The notes under the pieces: generated by a model | The model's database searches: none | Told to the model about the DNA's origin: nothing | Seen by the model: only the letters and a program-made list of their open reading frames with translations | Source of the DNA: Vibrio sp. 10N | GTDB taxonomy: Bacteria > Pseudomonadota > Gammaproteobacteria > Enterobacterales > Vibrionaceae | DNA: 64,000 nt | Direction: 5' to 3' | NCBI RefSeq assembly: GCF_036245475.1 | Contig: NZ_BTPM01000001.1 | Coordinates: forward strand, 992,001-1,056,000 | Program-made: the position numbers and the translations under genes | Part shown: piece after piece, positions 56,768 to 64,000 of the stretch | Layout: every line of letters starts with the position of its first letter | Position numbering within the stretch: the stretch's first letter is position 1

Positions 56768-57984
56768 AAGGTTTAGCTGTTTGGGCTCTGTTCATCTACT
56801 TACTTAGGCTAATCGGCATGCCTTGGAATAAGTTCTCCAAGAGCTTTGCGTATGTTGGTGGTGTAGGTTGGTTAATGTTTGTTTGGGTCGGCCTAATTAA
56901 CTATACACCGATGGATCTCTCTGGAGGGTCTTTGGTTCAGGCGCCGCATATCCATTTACGCCCAGACTCATCCAATGTTTCAGGCAAGGTCATCAAACTT
57001 CACATTGAGCCTAATCAGCAGATTAGCAAAGGTCAGCTTATCTATGAGATCGATCCAAAGTCTTACCAGATTGCCTTAGATCAAGCGGTTATTCAACACG
57101 ATGCCGCTGAAGTGTCTCTCGACAGCGCCATTCAAGATGTTGAAATTGCTAAGTCGACTTACTTATCATCACTTAAAGCGGTAGAGACTTCTCAGAGTCA
57201 GCTTAATGCAGCCGTTGTCGACTATCAGTTGCAGCAAAAAATGCTCAAGCGATTTCAAGAGCAGAACTCTGTGGTGAGCAACACCATCACGGAGAGCGAT
57301 ATAGATAAGCAGATGAGCTTAGTGGAAGTCGCACGTCATAAGGTGACGACTATCGAAGCTCAACTTGAGAAGAAGCGTGTTGATTCCGATAAAGCTAAGT
57401 TGGCTATCAATAAATCAGCGCTTGCTGTTGAGAGTAAACGTGCAGAGCTTCGTAACATTCAAGAAAATGTAGAACGAGCTCAATGGGACTTGGACAGCAC
57501 CAAGGTTTATGCGCCAGCAGATGGCTTTGTAACTAACTTCATTCTGCGAGAAGGTCAGCTTTTGTCGCGAGTGCCTCGCTTGCAGATGTACACCAATGAG
57601 AAGTACGTGCTGATGCGAGTCAACCATCAGGCCATTCGTAATATTCATCAAGGACAAGCAGCCGAGTTTTCAACTTCGGTCTACCCTGGACATGTCTTTG
57701 CAGCAGAAGTGGAAGGTATTGTTGAAGCGACAGGTGAGTCACAAGGGACACTGCTAGCGCTGGATCAATCGGTGCGCACAACGACGGGTCAAAACGTCAA
57801 CAACAAGCATCATTTTGTACGTTTGAAGATCCATGAAACAGATGGCTACGACATTCCGGTTGGGGCAGTGGGGCTGGCCTGGGTTAGTGGTGATAAGCCG
57901 ATTGGTTTTCTAGCATTTCTTGATGTGATTCGTGGAATTATTCTGAGAATGAAGTCGCAGTTGTACTTTTTCTATTCAATCTAA
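56761..57984 (+). CDS. HlyD/EmrA-type membrane fusion protein (YiaV/YibH-like)
   Basis: A 407-residue periplasmic adaptor anchored by N-terminal membrane helices (about 5-45), here two rather than the usual one. A biotinyl-lipoyl half (VSGKVIKLHIEPNQQISKGQ, about 79-98), a long coiled-coil hairpin (about 110-240), the second lipoyl half (VYAPADGFVTNFILREGQLL, about 250) and a beta-barrel region. It works with a small partner encoded just before, with which it overlaps. No outer-membrane channel or pump gene is adjacent. Confidence 0.85.
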   Translation: MLEGLAVWALFIYLLRLIGMPWNKFSKSFAYVGGVGWLMFVWVGLINYTPMDLSGGSLVQAPHIHLRPDSSNVSGKVIKLHIEPNQQISKGQLIYEIDPKSYQIALDQAVIQHDAAEVSLDSAIQDVEIAKSTYLSSLKAVETSQSQLNAAVVDYQLQQKMLKRFQEQNSVVSNTITESDIDKQMSLVEVARHKVTTIEAQLEKKRVDSDKAKLAINKSALAVESKRAELRNIQENVERAQWDLDSTKVYAPADGFVTNFILREGQLLSRVPRLQMYTNEKYVLMRVNHQAIRNIHQGQAAEFSTSVYPGHVFAAEVEGIVEATGESQGTLLALDQSVRTTTGQNVNNKHHFVRLKIHETDGYDIPVGAVGLAWVSGDKPIGFLAFLDVIRGIILRMKSQLYFFYSI

Positions 57985-58100
57985 ATACGCAGATACATGC
58001 GTTAGAAGTTTGCTTTCTTGGCTTACTTTTAGCGCATGCATATCCCCGAGCGTATTAAAACCGCTGGCTCAATTATCATCAGAGACTCTGTCACAAAAAG

Positions 58101-58841
58101 GTGGTAACGGCTATTTGTACAAGCGTAGCGATTATCGATGGGCCAACCAATGGCTATACCACTCAGGGCCTCGATCCTTTGGTGAACTCGGTTGTTGGCA
58201 GTGCGGTTAAAAAGCTGGATGAATCCGCGTTAGCCGCTTACGAGCAATACATGGGAGGCGAGCTCGCCGCGCAGCCAAATAATGGCATCAATGTCCCGCG
58301 TGACGTGCGAATCAAGGAAGATGCCGAAGCATTTGCTGGCTTAACGCTTGCGTATAATGAGTTAATAAAGCTGTACGACAAATGTCATGCCTACAAAGCG
58401 AGTGAGTTAAAGTGTGTAGGCGCTTTTAATCTTTTGGTTAAACTCCTTGAAGCTAACACGTTAGCCAAAGACATCGACCGTCAAATTGATGAGTTCTTTA
58501 AGTCACCTGAGCAGCAGTTGGTCGACGCGGAGCAAGCCACAGGGCAGGTTTACAAAGCGAGGCCATTAAATGGCATTTGGGCGACGGCGCCATATTTGCA
58601 CAATGGTTCGGTACTCAGTTTGATGGAGTTACTCAAACCGTCGGAGGAGCGATTGAAAAGTTTCTATGTTGGCAGCAGAGAGCTTGATCCCGTCAATGTC
58701 GGCTTGATGAACGAAGAGACGGAAAATTCAACGCTACTGGATACTACTTTGCTAGGAAACAGCAATTGGGGACATGACTATGGCACCCAACTGACAGAGC
58801 AGGAAAAGCAAGCGTTAGTGGAGTATATGAAGACGCTGTAA
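58101..58841 (+). pseudogene. Truncated di-heme cytochrome c peroxidase-like protein (C-terminal part)
   Basis: A 246-residue frame matching the C-terminal half of RoxA/di-heme peroxidase-like proteins: TNGYTTQGLDPLVNSV near the start, LNGIWATAPYLHNGSVLSL (about 152-170) and SFYVGSRELDPVNVG (about 187). There is no signal peptide and no CXXCH haem motif, only a lone CH in DKCHAY, although both are expected N-terminally. The 100 bases before it show no clean join. Best read as a gene that has lost its 5' half; a new function for the remainder is less likely. Confidence 0.7.
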
Positions 58842-58999
58842 TACAACTAGGCGGGCTCCTTAGGGGGCTCGCAATTACAATATTACCTTTTAGTGGTGGA
58901 AAACTGCTCGTCATAGGTGGCGTATGCGTTGCGTTGCTTGTAGAAATATCAGAGACTAATTGGCTCTAGCAAGTTTCAGAGTAGGCTACGGAGCAGTAG

Positions 59000-59854
59000 A
59001 TGAGCAGCATGAATTCGGTCGATTTAGCCCTCAGCAATATACGTCGAAAAGCGACAGGAGGCCCCTTGCAGAGACCTCTTTCCATCACGATTAATTTCCA
59101 TCCTGATAGACTTACCGAAGACAACACGCCGCTGCTTTTGGCGATGGCGAAATCAGGTCTCATCAAATCCCAGTTTGAAACCCAAACGAGTAATGGTGGA
59201 TTAACGGCTTTTCAAGGCGGTGCTCGCTGGCAATGGGAACAGAGAGTATTTGATGGAGCTTATGACGATGCACCTAATCAACTCAGACCTAAATACGGCG
59301 CGCTCAACTACCGTCAATACCCAATGGGAGCTTCGCCGAGGTTTGGCTCTTCCTATTTCAAACTCAAACCTCATGTTTTAGAGCGCAGCACATTTTGTTA
59401 TCCGGATAGCTTCTTTCAACCGGACGATTTTGCTACCAATGACCGCTTAAGTGATTTGATCGATAAAGCCAGCAGTGCCAACGTTGACATGCTGGATGAC
59501 TATATTGAAGCGCACATCCATGGAGAGCTGAAGTTAATCGAGGATATTGAAAGCTTAGTGCTCGATCCAATATTTAAAGCCACCGATGTGGAACAGTATG
59601 CGAGAGAACTTGGCGTACCAATACTATGGCACGAAGGCTTTGAGCTCAGCATCGAAACCATGAGTTTTTATCCAGACTATCGAGGCGCACAGTTTGTTGA
59701 ACTGGCGAAACAGCTTGCTACAGATGGAATGATCAATGCCAGAGCTTTGGGGCATGCTGTGGTGCATGATGGTTATGATGAACAAGACGTCAAGAAAGTT
59801 TGGCACTATTTAGCGCGCTTTGGTTACAAGGGCTATAGCGGCGTAGATCGGTAA
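59000..59854 (+). CDS. DUF3626-type protein
   Basis: A 284-residue cytosolic protein. Sequence pieces ITINFHPDRL (about 29-38), IKSQFETQTSNGGLTAFQGG (about 54-73), RPKYGALNY and GASPRFGSSYFKLKPHVLER (about 110-129) are the hallmarks of the DUF3626 family. An activity related to ADP-ribosyl transfer or toxin-like folds has been suggested for families of this shape, but I cannot confirm it. GGAG at 58990-58993 is six bases from the ATG. No immunity or partner gene is evident next to it. Confidence 0.75.
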   Translation: MSSMNSVDLALSNIRRKATGGPLQRPLSITINFHPDRLTEDNTPLLLAMAKSGLIKSQFETQTSNGGLTAFQGGARWQWEQRVFDGAYDDAPNQLRPKYGALNYRQYPMGASPRFGSSYFKLKPHVLERSTFCYPDSFFQPDDFATNDRLSDLIDKASSANVDMLDDYIEAHIHGELKLIEDIESLVLDPIFKATDVEQYARELGVPILWHEGFELSIETMSFYPDYRGAQFVELAKQLATDGMINARALGHAVVHDGYDEQDVKKVWHYLARFGYKGYSGVDR

Positions 59855-59869
59855 CCGAGGTATTCACTA

Positions 59870-60943
59870 TTAACTGGCTACCGGTTCAATATTAATCAGC
59901 TCAGCCGTGATGGCCTCAAGCGACAGTATTTTCGACACGGCTCCCAAGTTCTTGGCAGCTCTAGGCATGCCGTATACCACACTGCTCTGCTCATCTTGCG
60001 CGTAGGTCATAGCGCCTGCTTGCTTCATTTTTAATAGGCCGCGCGCACCATCTTTTCCCATCCCGGTAAGAATGATACCGATGCCCCTTTTATCTGCTTG
60101 CTCAGCAACGGACTCAAATAGAATGTCAACCGAAGGTTTATGGAGATTGACTGGCTCGTCATCGTTGAGCTGTGTGTAAAAACAGCCGGCGCGTTTTTGT
60201 ATTTTTAGATGGTAGCCGCCGGGCGCAATATAGACGTGGCCAGATTTGATCACTTCATCATGGCGCGCTTCTTGTACCTGAACCAAGCATAGACCTTGTA
60301 GCCGTGCAGCAAATGAACTGGTAAAGCCTGAAGGCATGTGCTGAGCAATGACAATGCCTGGGCTATTTTCGGGCAGGCATCGAAGTAGTGTGGTAATGGC
60401 TTCGGTTCCCCCGGTTGAAGCGCCAATGGCAATGAGTCGATGGGATACTTGCCCTGTCAATACTGATGCTGGCTTTTGCTGCAATGTCGGTCTTAGCGGT
60501 GATGAGTGGCTTTGAGTAAGCGTTGTTTGTTGCGCGCGTTTGAACTGAGACTCCGCTTCTCTTAGCTTTTTGATTACCTCTCGGGCGAAGGAATCAAAAT
60601 GGCTTGATGACACTGCGGATAAATTTGGCTTTTGAATGTAGGACGCAGCGCCCAGTTTGATGGCTTGCTTGGCGAGCAATGGGTTATTGGAGAAAAGCTG
60701 AGAAATGACGACAACTGGCATAGGGCGCAGGGCCATAATTTTGCCAAGAAACGCAAGACCGTTCATGCCAACCAGTTCGATGGCGAGCGTGACCACGTCG
60801 GGCTCGACTTCTTTAATCAACGCTCTGGCTTGGTGAGCGTCATGGGCGACGCCAACCACCGTCATGTTGCTCTGACTGCTGATGATGCTTTTTAGATTTT
60901 GGCAGGTACTATTATTAGAATCGGTGATCAGTACTTTTAGCAT
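59870..60943 (-). CDS. cheB: CheB-type chemoreceptor methylesterase with degenerate receiver
   Basis: Removes methyl groups from receptor glutamates and deamidates glutamines. 357 residues: receiver domain (1-120), linker, methylesterase domain (about 165-350) with an intact catalytic triad in GASTGGTEA (Ser), AQHMP (His) and GMGKDGA (Asp). In the receiver the phosphoacceptor Asp (LDIEMPRMDG in relatives) is Ala54 (LAIELVGMNG), and one of the paired acidic residues is Thr7. Asp8 and the Lys of QKPN remain. It starts 5 bases after cheR. Control by phosphorylation is therefore unlikely. Confidence 0.93.
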   Translation of the reverse strand: MLKVLITDSNNSTCQNLKSIISSQSNMTVVGVAHDAHQARALIKEVEPDVVTLAIELVGMNGLAFLGKIMALRPMPVVVISQLFSNNPLLAKQAIKLGAASYIQKPNLSAVSSSHFDSFAREVIKKLREAESQFKRAQQTTLTQSHSSPLRPTLQQKPASVLTGQVSHRLIAIGASTGGTEAITTLLRCLPENSPGIVIAQHMPSGFTSSFAARLQGLCLVQVQEARHDEVIKSGHVYIAPGGYHLKIQKRAGCFYTQLNDDEPVNLHKPSVDILFESVAEQADKRGIGIILTGMGKDGARGLLKMKQAGAMTYAQDEQSSVVYGMPRAAKNLGAVSKILSLEAITAELINIEPVAS

Positions 60944-60948
60944 CGTTG

Positions 60949-61773
60949 TTATACTCGTCGGTAAGCGGTTTGTTTTAGTAGCTTGAACGGCGTTTGCTCC
61001 GCAGGGCAGCTTTCAGAATGACCGAGAAACAGCAAGGCGTCTTTCGGTAAATAATTCGCGAACTTAGTCAGGATAGAGTGCTGGGTCTCCCTGTTGAAAT
61101 AGATCAGTACATTGCGACAAAAAATGGCGTGAAACTGCTTTTGCATCGGCCATTGATGATCCATAAGATTCAGTCGTTTAAAGTGTACTAACGCTTGTAT
61201 CTCTGGTTTTATTTCATACATCTTTGATGCTTTATTAAAGTGAAAGAAGCGTTTTTTTTGCTCCTCACTCGCGCTGCCTAATTGCTCCAATGTATAGCGT
61301 CCATGCTTTGCGGTCGCGAGTACCTGCGTGTTGAGATCCGTCGCCAATATCTTGACCGGAGGCTGATAGCTTTCAAATGCCTCTGCCATGGTGATGGCGA
61401 TGCTGTAAGCTTCCTCACCGGTTGAACAGGCACTGCACCAGATCCGAATTGGCTCTGTGATTCTATTGCCAACGTAATGGTCACGAACATGCTGCTTGAG
61501 AAGCGTGAAGTGATAAGGCTCGCGGAAGAAATAGGTTAAGTTGGTGGTGAGCGCGTTGACAAAGTACTCCCACTCAACGTGGTACTGGTCGTTGAGCAAG
61601 GCAATATACTGAGCAAAACGGCTCAGTTGATGTGCTCTTAATCTTCCGACTAACCGATTGTAGACCAGTTTTTTTTTGTTGCTGTGAAGGTCAATACCCA
61701 CTCTTTTGTAGATAAGGGAAGCGATCGCAGCAAAGTCATCATCAGTATATTCAAAATGAGTATGTACAATCAT
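60949..61773 (-). CDS. cheR: CheR chemoreceptor methyltransferase
   Basis: Transfers methyl groups from S-adenosylmethionine to receptor glutamates. 274 residues. N-terminal helical region (FEYTDDDFAAIASLIYKRVG), then the methyltransferase domain with TTNLTYFFREPYHF (about 82), IWCSACSTGEEAYSIA (about 112-127) and FCRNVLIYF (about 223). The ATG overlaps the stop of the receptor gene (TGATG). With the receptor and cheB it forms an adaptation module. No cheA or cheW is visible in the window. Confidence 0.95.
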   Translation of the reverse strand: MIVHTHFEYTDDDFAAIASLIYKRVGIDLHSNKKKLVYNRLVGRLRAHQLSRFAQYIALLNDQYHVEWEYFVNALTTNLTYFFREPYHFTLLKQHVRDHYVGNRITEPIRIWCSACSTGEEAYSIAITMAEAFESYQPPVKILATDLNTQVLATAKHGRYTLEQLGSASEEQKKRFFHFNKASKMYEIKPEIQALVHFKRLNLMDHQWPMQKQFHAIFCRNVLIYFNRETQHSILTKFANYLPKDALLFLGHSESCPAEQTPFKLLKQTAYRRV

Positions 61774-64000
61774 CAAAACTCGGCCCAGTCCTCATTGTCA
61801 CTGTTAGAAAGTAGACGAGGGCTGACGGGTCTTAAATGGCTCTCCTGAGCGGGAAGTTGCACCTCTCCAATGTCACTGACATTTTGATCCCCGGTATCAA
61901 ACACCGAGACATAAAGCGCTAAGTTAGCCACCTGTTCTTCGAGCGAACTGGCTGCCGCAGAGCCTTCTTCCACCAAAGCGGAGTTTTGCTGGGTCACATC
62001 ATCGACTTCCAGTATTGCTTGAGTCACCTGATCGATCCCCGTGCTTTGCTCAACTGAGGCTTGGGTGATTTCTTCAATCAGCTGTGCCACATCTTGAATG
62101 GAATTGACCACGCCAGAGATAGAATCACCGGCTTGTGAGGCCAGCTTCGAGCCAGTCTCAATCTTATTCACTGAAGAATTAATCAGGCTCTCTACCTCTT
62201 TGGCCGCCGCGGCAGAGCGCTGTGCTAAGTTACGAACTTCGGTAGCAACAACCGCGAATCCACGTCCTTGCTCTCCCGCTCTAGCAGCCTCGACGGCAGC
62301 ATTAAGCGCGAGAATATTGGTCTGAAAAGCAATACTGTCGATGACGGAGATAATGTTCATGATCTCTCGTGAGCTGGTATGGATCTCTGACATGTTATCA
62401 ACCACTTGCTTAACAACTTCGCCGCCTTTACGTGCATTGTCTGAGGTCTGTTTCGCTAGTAGGTTGGCTTGTTTGGAGTGCTCGGAGTTTTGTTTGACGG
62501 TGATGGTTAACTCTTCCATGCTGGATGAAGTCACTTCAAGACTGCGCGCTTGCTTTTCAGTACGCTGCGCGAGATCGATGTTGCCAATGGCAATTTCTTT
62601 GGTCGCAGTATTGATGGTGTCTGCCGAGATTTTGATGTGCTGAATCATCTCTTTGAGCTTGCTGACAGTAAGGTTCGAGCTAGTTTTAAGCTCGCCAAAC
62701 GCACCTGAATAATCGGCGCCAATTTGCGCGGTAAGATCGCCTTTGGCTAACGCAGACAGCACGGAAACAATGTCAGCCAAACTCACTTCGCTAATTTCTA
62801 GCAAGCGATTCATGTTGCCACACAGCATGGTGAAGAACGGGTTCTTGCCATCAAGCGCCATGCGTTTGGTGAAGTCACCATCAACGGCAGAGGCAATGAC
62901 ATGCTCAATCTCTTTCTCGACCGCGATCTCTGTGGTGCGATCCGACCATTCGGTGACATAACCAATTTGCTGGCCTGTCGCATCGATGACGGGATTGCTG
63001 ACGATGCGGAAAATGCGGCCGTTGATATCCACCTCCTGCACTAGCTCTTTATTGGCAGAATGCGGCTCTTGCTCGAATCCACTCACAGGGCTGAGCTGAT
63101 GGTGTGGAGCACAAAGCCCTGGGATATTCAGATCTTTGATTTTGGTTCCCACAAGCTTTGTTGCATCAAAATCAGGGGCTAAGGTTTGGAATTCTTGCTC
63201 AGCTTGCTCAAACATGCCTTCGATGGCTGGGTTAACGTAGATAATGGTGTGGTCACTGTCTTCGATCATCATGTTAGTACTCACGTTGTCTAACGCGATT
63301 TTGATTCGTGTTGCCGAGACTGCTTTTTGGCGTACGCTTTCCATACTATAGGCGAGTTGTACTTTCATGACTTTCAGAGAATGGAGAACTTGGCCGATTT
63401 CGTCGTTGTTTTTGACATCAATATCAAACAGATAGTCTTGCTTGACGAGTCGTTTAAAGTAACGGCGGATGTCTTTGAGTCGACGATTGATATCGTGGCT
63501 AAACAGATACGCAAACACTAAGTAGATGCCGATAAACAGCAGGGTGATAGCCGAGGCCAAGGCGACCTCAAACCAGAACACCTGCTTACTTTGATCATAG
63601 ATGTCAGCAGACTGAACACGATTCTCGCTAATCAGAGCGCCGAGATTGTCTTCGTAGCTGGCAATTTCTGAAATGGCGACAGAAACGCGAGTTCTGAACA
63701 GTTCACTGTCGTGAAGGCTGGCATCGCTTGACATCAGAGTGCTGTAAATTTCAGGTAGGGTTGTGGTTGCAAGCTGAGTGCTTTGGTTGGCGATAGCTCG
63801 ATACTTCTCAATGGTGGAGGCGTGTTCAGTATCAAATTTGTTGATCAGTGCTGCGCTTAGCTGCTCTAACTCGGTCGTGTTTTGCTTGAGCTGTTGCCCC
63901 GCGGTGACGTGATAGTCGAAGCTGTTGGGTAGCAGTAGAGATTGCAGCAATAAACGATTCTCTATCCAGAGTTTGTCCATGCTATGTAGTCGGCTATAGG
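61773..64000 (-). CDS. Methyl-accepting chemotaxis protein with PAS domain (N-terminus outside window)
   Basis: At least 742 residues. The frame is open to the right edge, and the first membrane helix expected of such receptors is not in the window, so the true start is beyond 64000 (an internal ATG at 63980 is not trusted). A helical sensor region, a membrane helix [24 protein letters not shown], a PAS domain ([20 protein letters not shown]), and the MA domain with [20 protein letters not shown]. The last residues NEDWAEF form a CheR-tethering tail. The following cheR and cheB genes are probably dedicated to it. Confidence 0.92.
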   Translation of the reverse strand, partial: YSRLHSMDKLWIENRLLLQSLLLPNSFDYHVTAGQQLKQNTTELEQLSAALINKFDTEHASTIEKYRAIANQSTQLATTTLPEIYSTLMSSDASLHDSELFRTRVSVAISEIASYEDNLGALISENRVQSADIYDQSKQVFWFEVALASAITLLFIGIYLVFAYLFSHDINRRLKDIRRYFKRLVKQDYLFDIDVKNNDEIGQVLHSLKVMKVQLAYSMESVRQKAVSATRIKIALDNVSTNMMIEDSDHTIIYVNPAIEGMFEQAEQEFQTLAPDFDATKLVGTKIKDLNIPGLCAPHHQLSPVSGFEQEPHSANKELVQEVDINGRIFRIVSNPVIDATGQQIGYVTEWSDRTTEIAVEKEIEHVIASAVDGDFTKRMALDGKNPFFTMLCGNMNRLLEISEVSLADIVSVLSALAKGDLTAQIGADYSGAFGELKTSSNLTVSKLKEMIQHIKISADTINTATKEIAIGNIDLAQRTEKQARSLEVTSSSMEELTITVKQNSEHSKQANLLAKQTSDNARKGGEVVKQVVDNMSEIHTSSREIMNIISVIDSIAFQTNILALNAAVEAARAGEQGRGFAVVATEVRNLAQRSAAAAKEVESLINSSVNKIETGSKLASQAGDSISGVVNSIQDVAQLIEEITQASVEQSTGIDQVTQAILEVDDVTQQNSALVEEGSAAASSLEEQVANLALYVSVFDTGDQNVSDIGEVQLPAQESHLRPVSPRLLSNSDNEDWAEF

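Overview
The window looks like chromosomal DNA of a marine gammaproteobacterium of the family Vibrionaceae, most likely Vibrio. I base this on protein similarity recalled from knowledge, without a database search, and on gene order: sodB next to grxD and a VC2046-type gene, a MarC-family gene beside adhE, yejK/yejL/yejM, tesB/ybaY/atl, and ydjA and topB near sppA and ansA. Two genes run off the ends: a cobalamin adenosyltransferase on the left and a methyl-accepting chemotaxis protein on the right.

Left part (0-8 kb): cobO, then a small AT-rich two-gene membrane unit of unknown function, then the arginine deiminase operon arcA-arcC-arcB with its own argR. A YfcC-family transporter, the probable arginine/ornithine exchanger, lies upstream of the operon. 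A tandem heptamer repeat and several palindromes lie in the spacers. 8-19.8 kb: a glutathione S-transferase, a low-molecular-weight phosphatase, ansA, sppA, fadH behind a clear FadR-type operator, ydjA, topB, an SDR, a histone-deacetylase-like gene overlapping a Nudix gene, and a small basic protein.

19.8-25.6 kb: a cluster of REP-like hairpins, a secreted trypsin-fold protease with PKD and chitin-binding modules, a kexin-like subtilase paired with its probable external chaperone (asp/orf2 type), ppiB, and tRNA-Ser and tRNA-Pro genes. 25.6-49.7 kb is mostly conserved core: yejM/yejL/yejK, an Hpt-domain membrane protein, a lipoprotein with a C-terminal membrane anchor, asd, a K+ channel, a MarC-family protein, adhE, sodB, grxD, a soluble MA-domain protein, a cysteine-synthase-like enzyme with a divergent Lrp-type regulator, an alcohol/aldehyde dehydrogenase operon, tesB, ybaY, atl and ffs (4.5S SRP RNA).

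49.8-53 kb is a decayed accessory segment directly after ffs. It holds an integrase-like N-terminal fragment, a second diverged copy of part of it 1.87 kb downstream, a possible recombinase C-terminal remnant, a lipoprotein gene and a perfect 14-bp inverted repeat. 53-64 kb carries a GlyGly-CTERM serine protease, an AraC regulator divergent from a YiaW/YiaV-like pair, a truncated cytochrome-peroxidase-like gene, a DUF3626-type gene, and a cheB-cheR-MCP cluster in which the CheB receiver lacks its phosphoacceptor aspartate.

I did not find a clearly undescribed multi-gene system. The best leads are the phospho-blind CheB, the decayed island at ffs, the two-gene unit at 742-1447 and the HDAC-like/Nudix pair.
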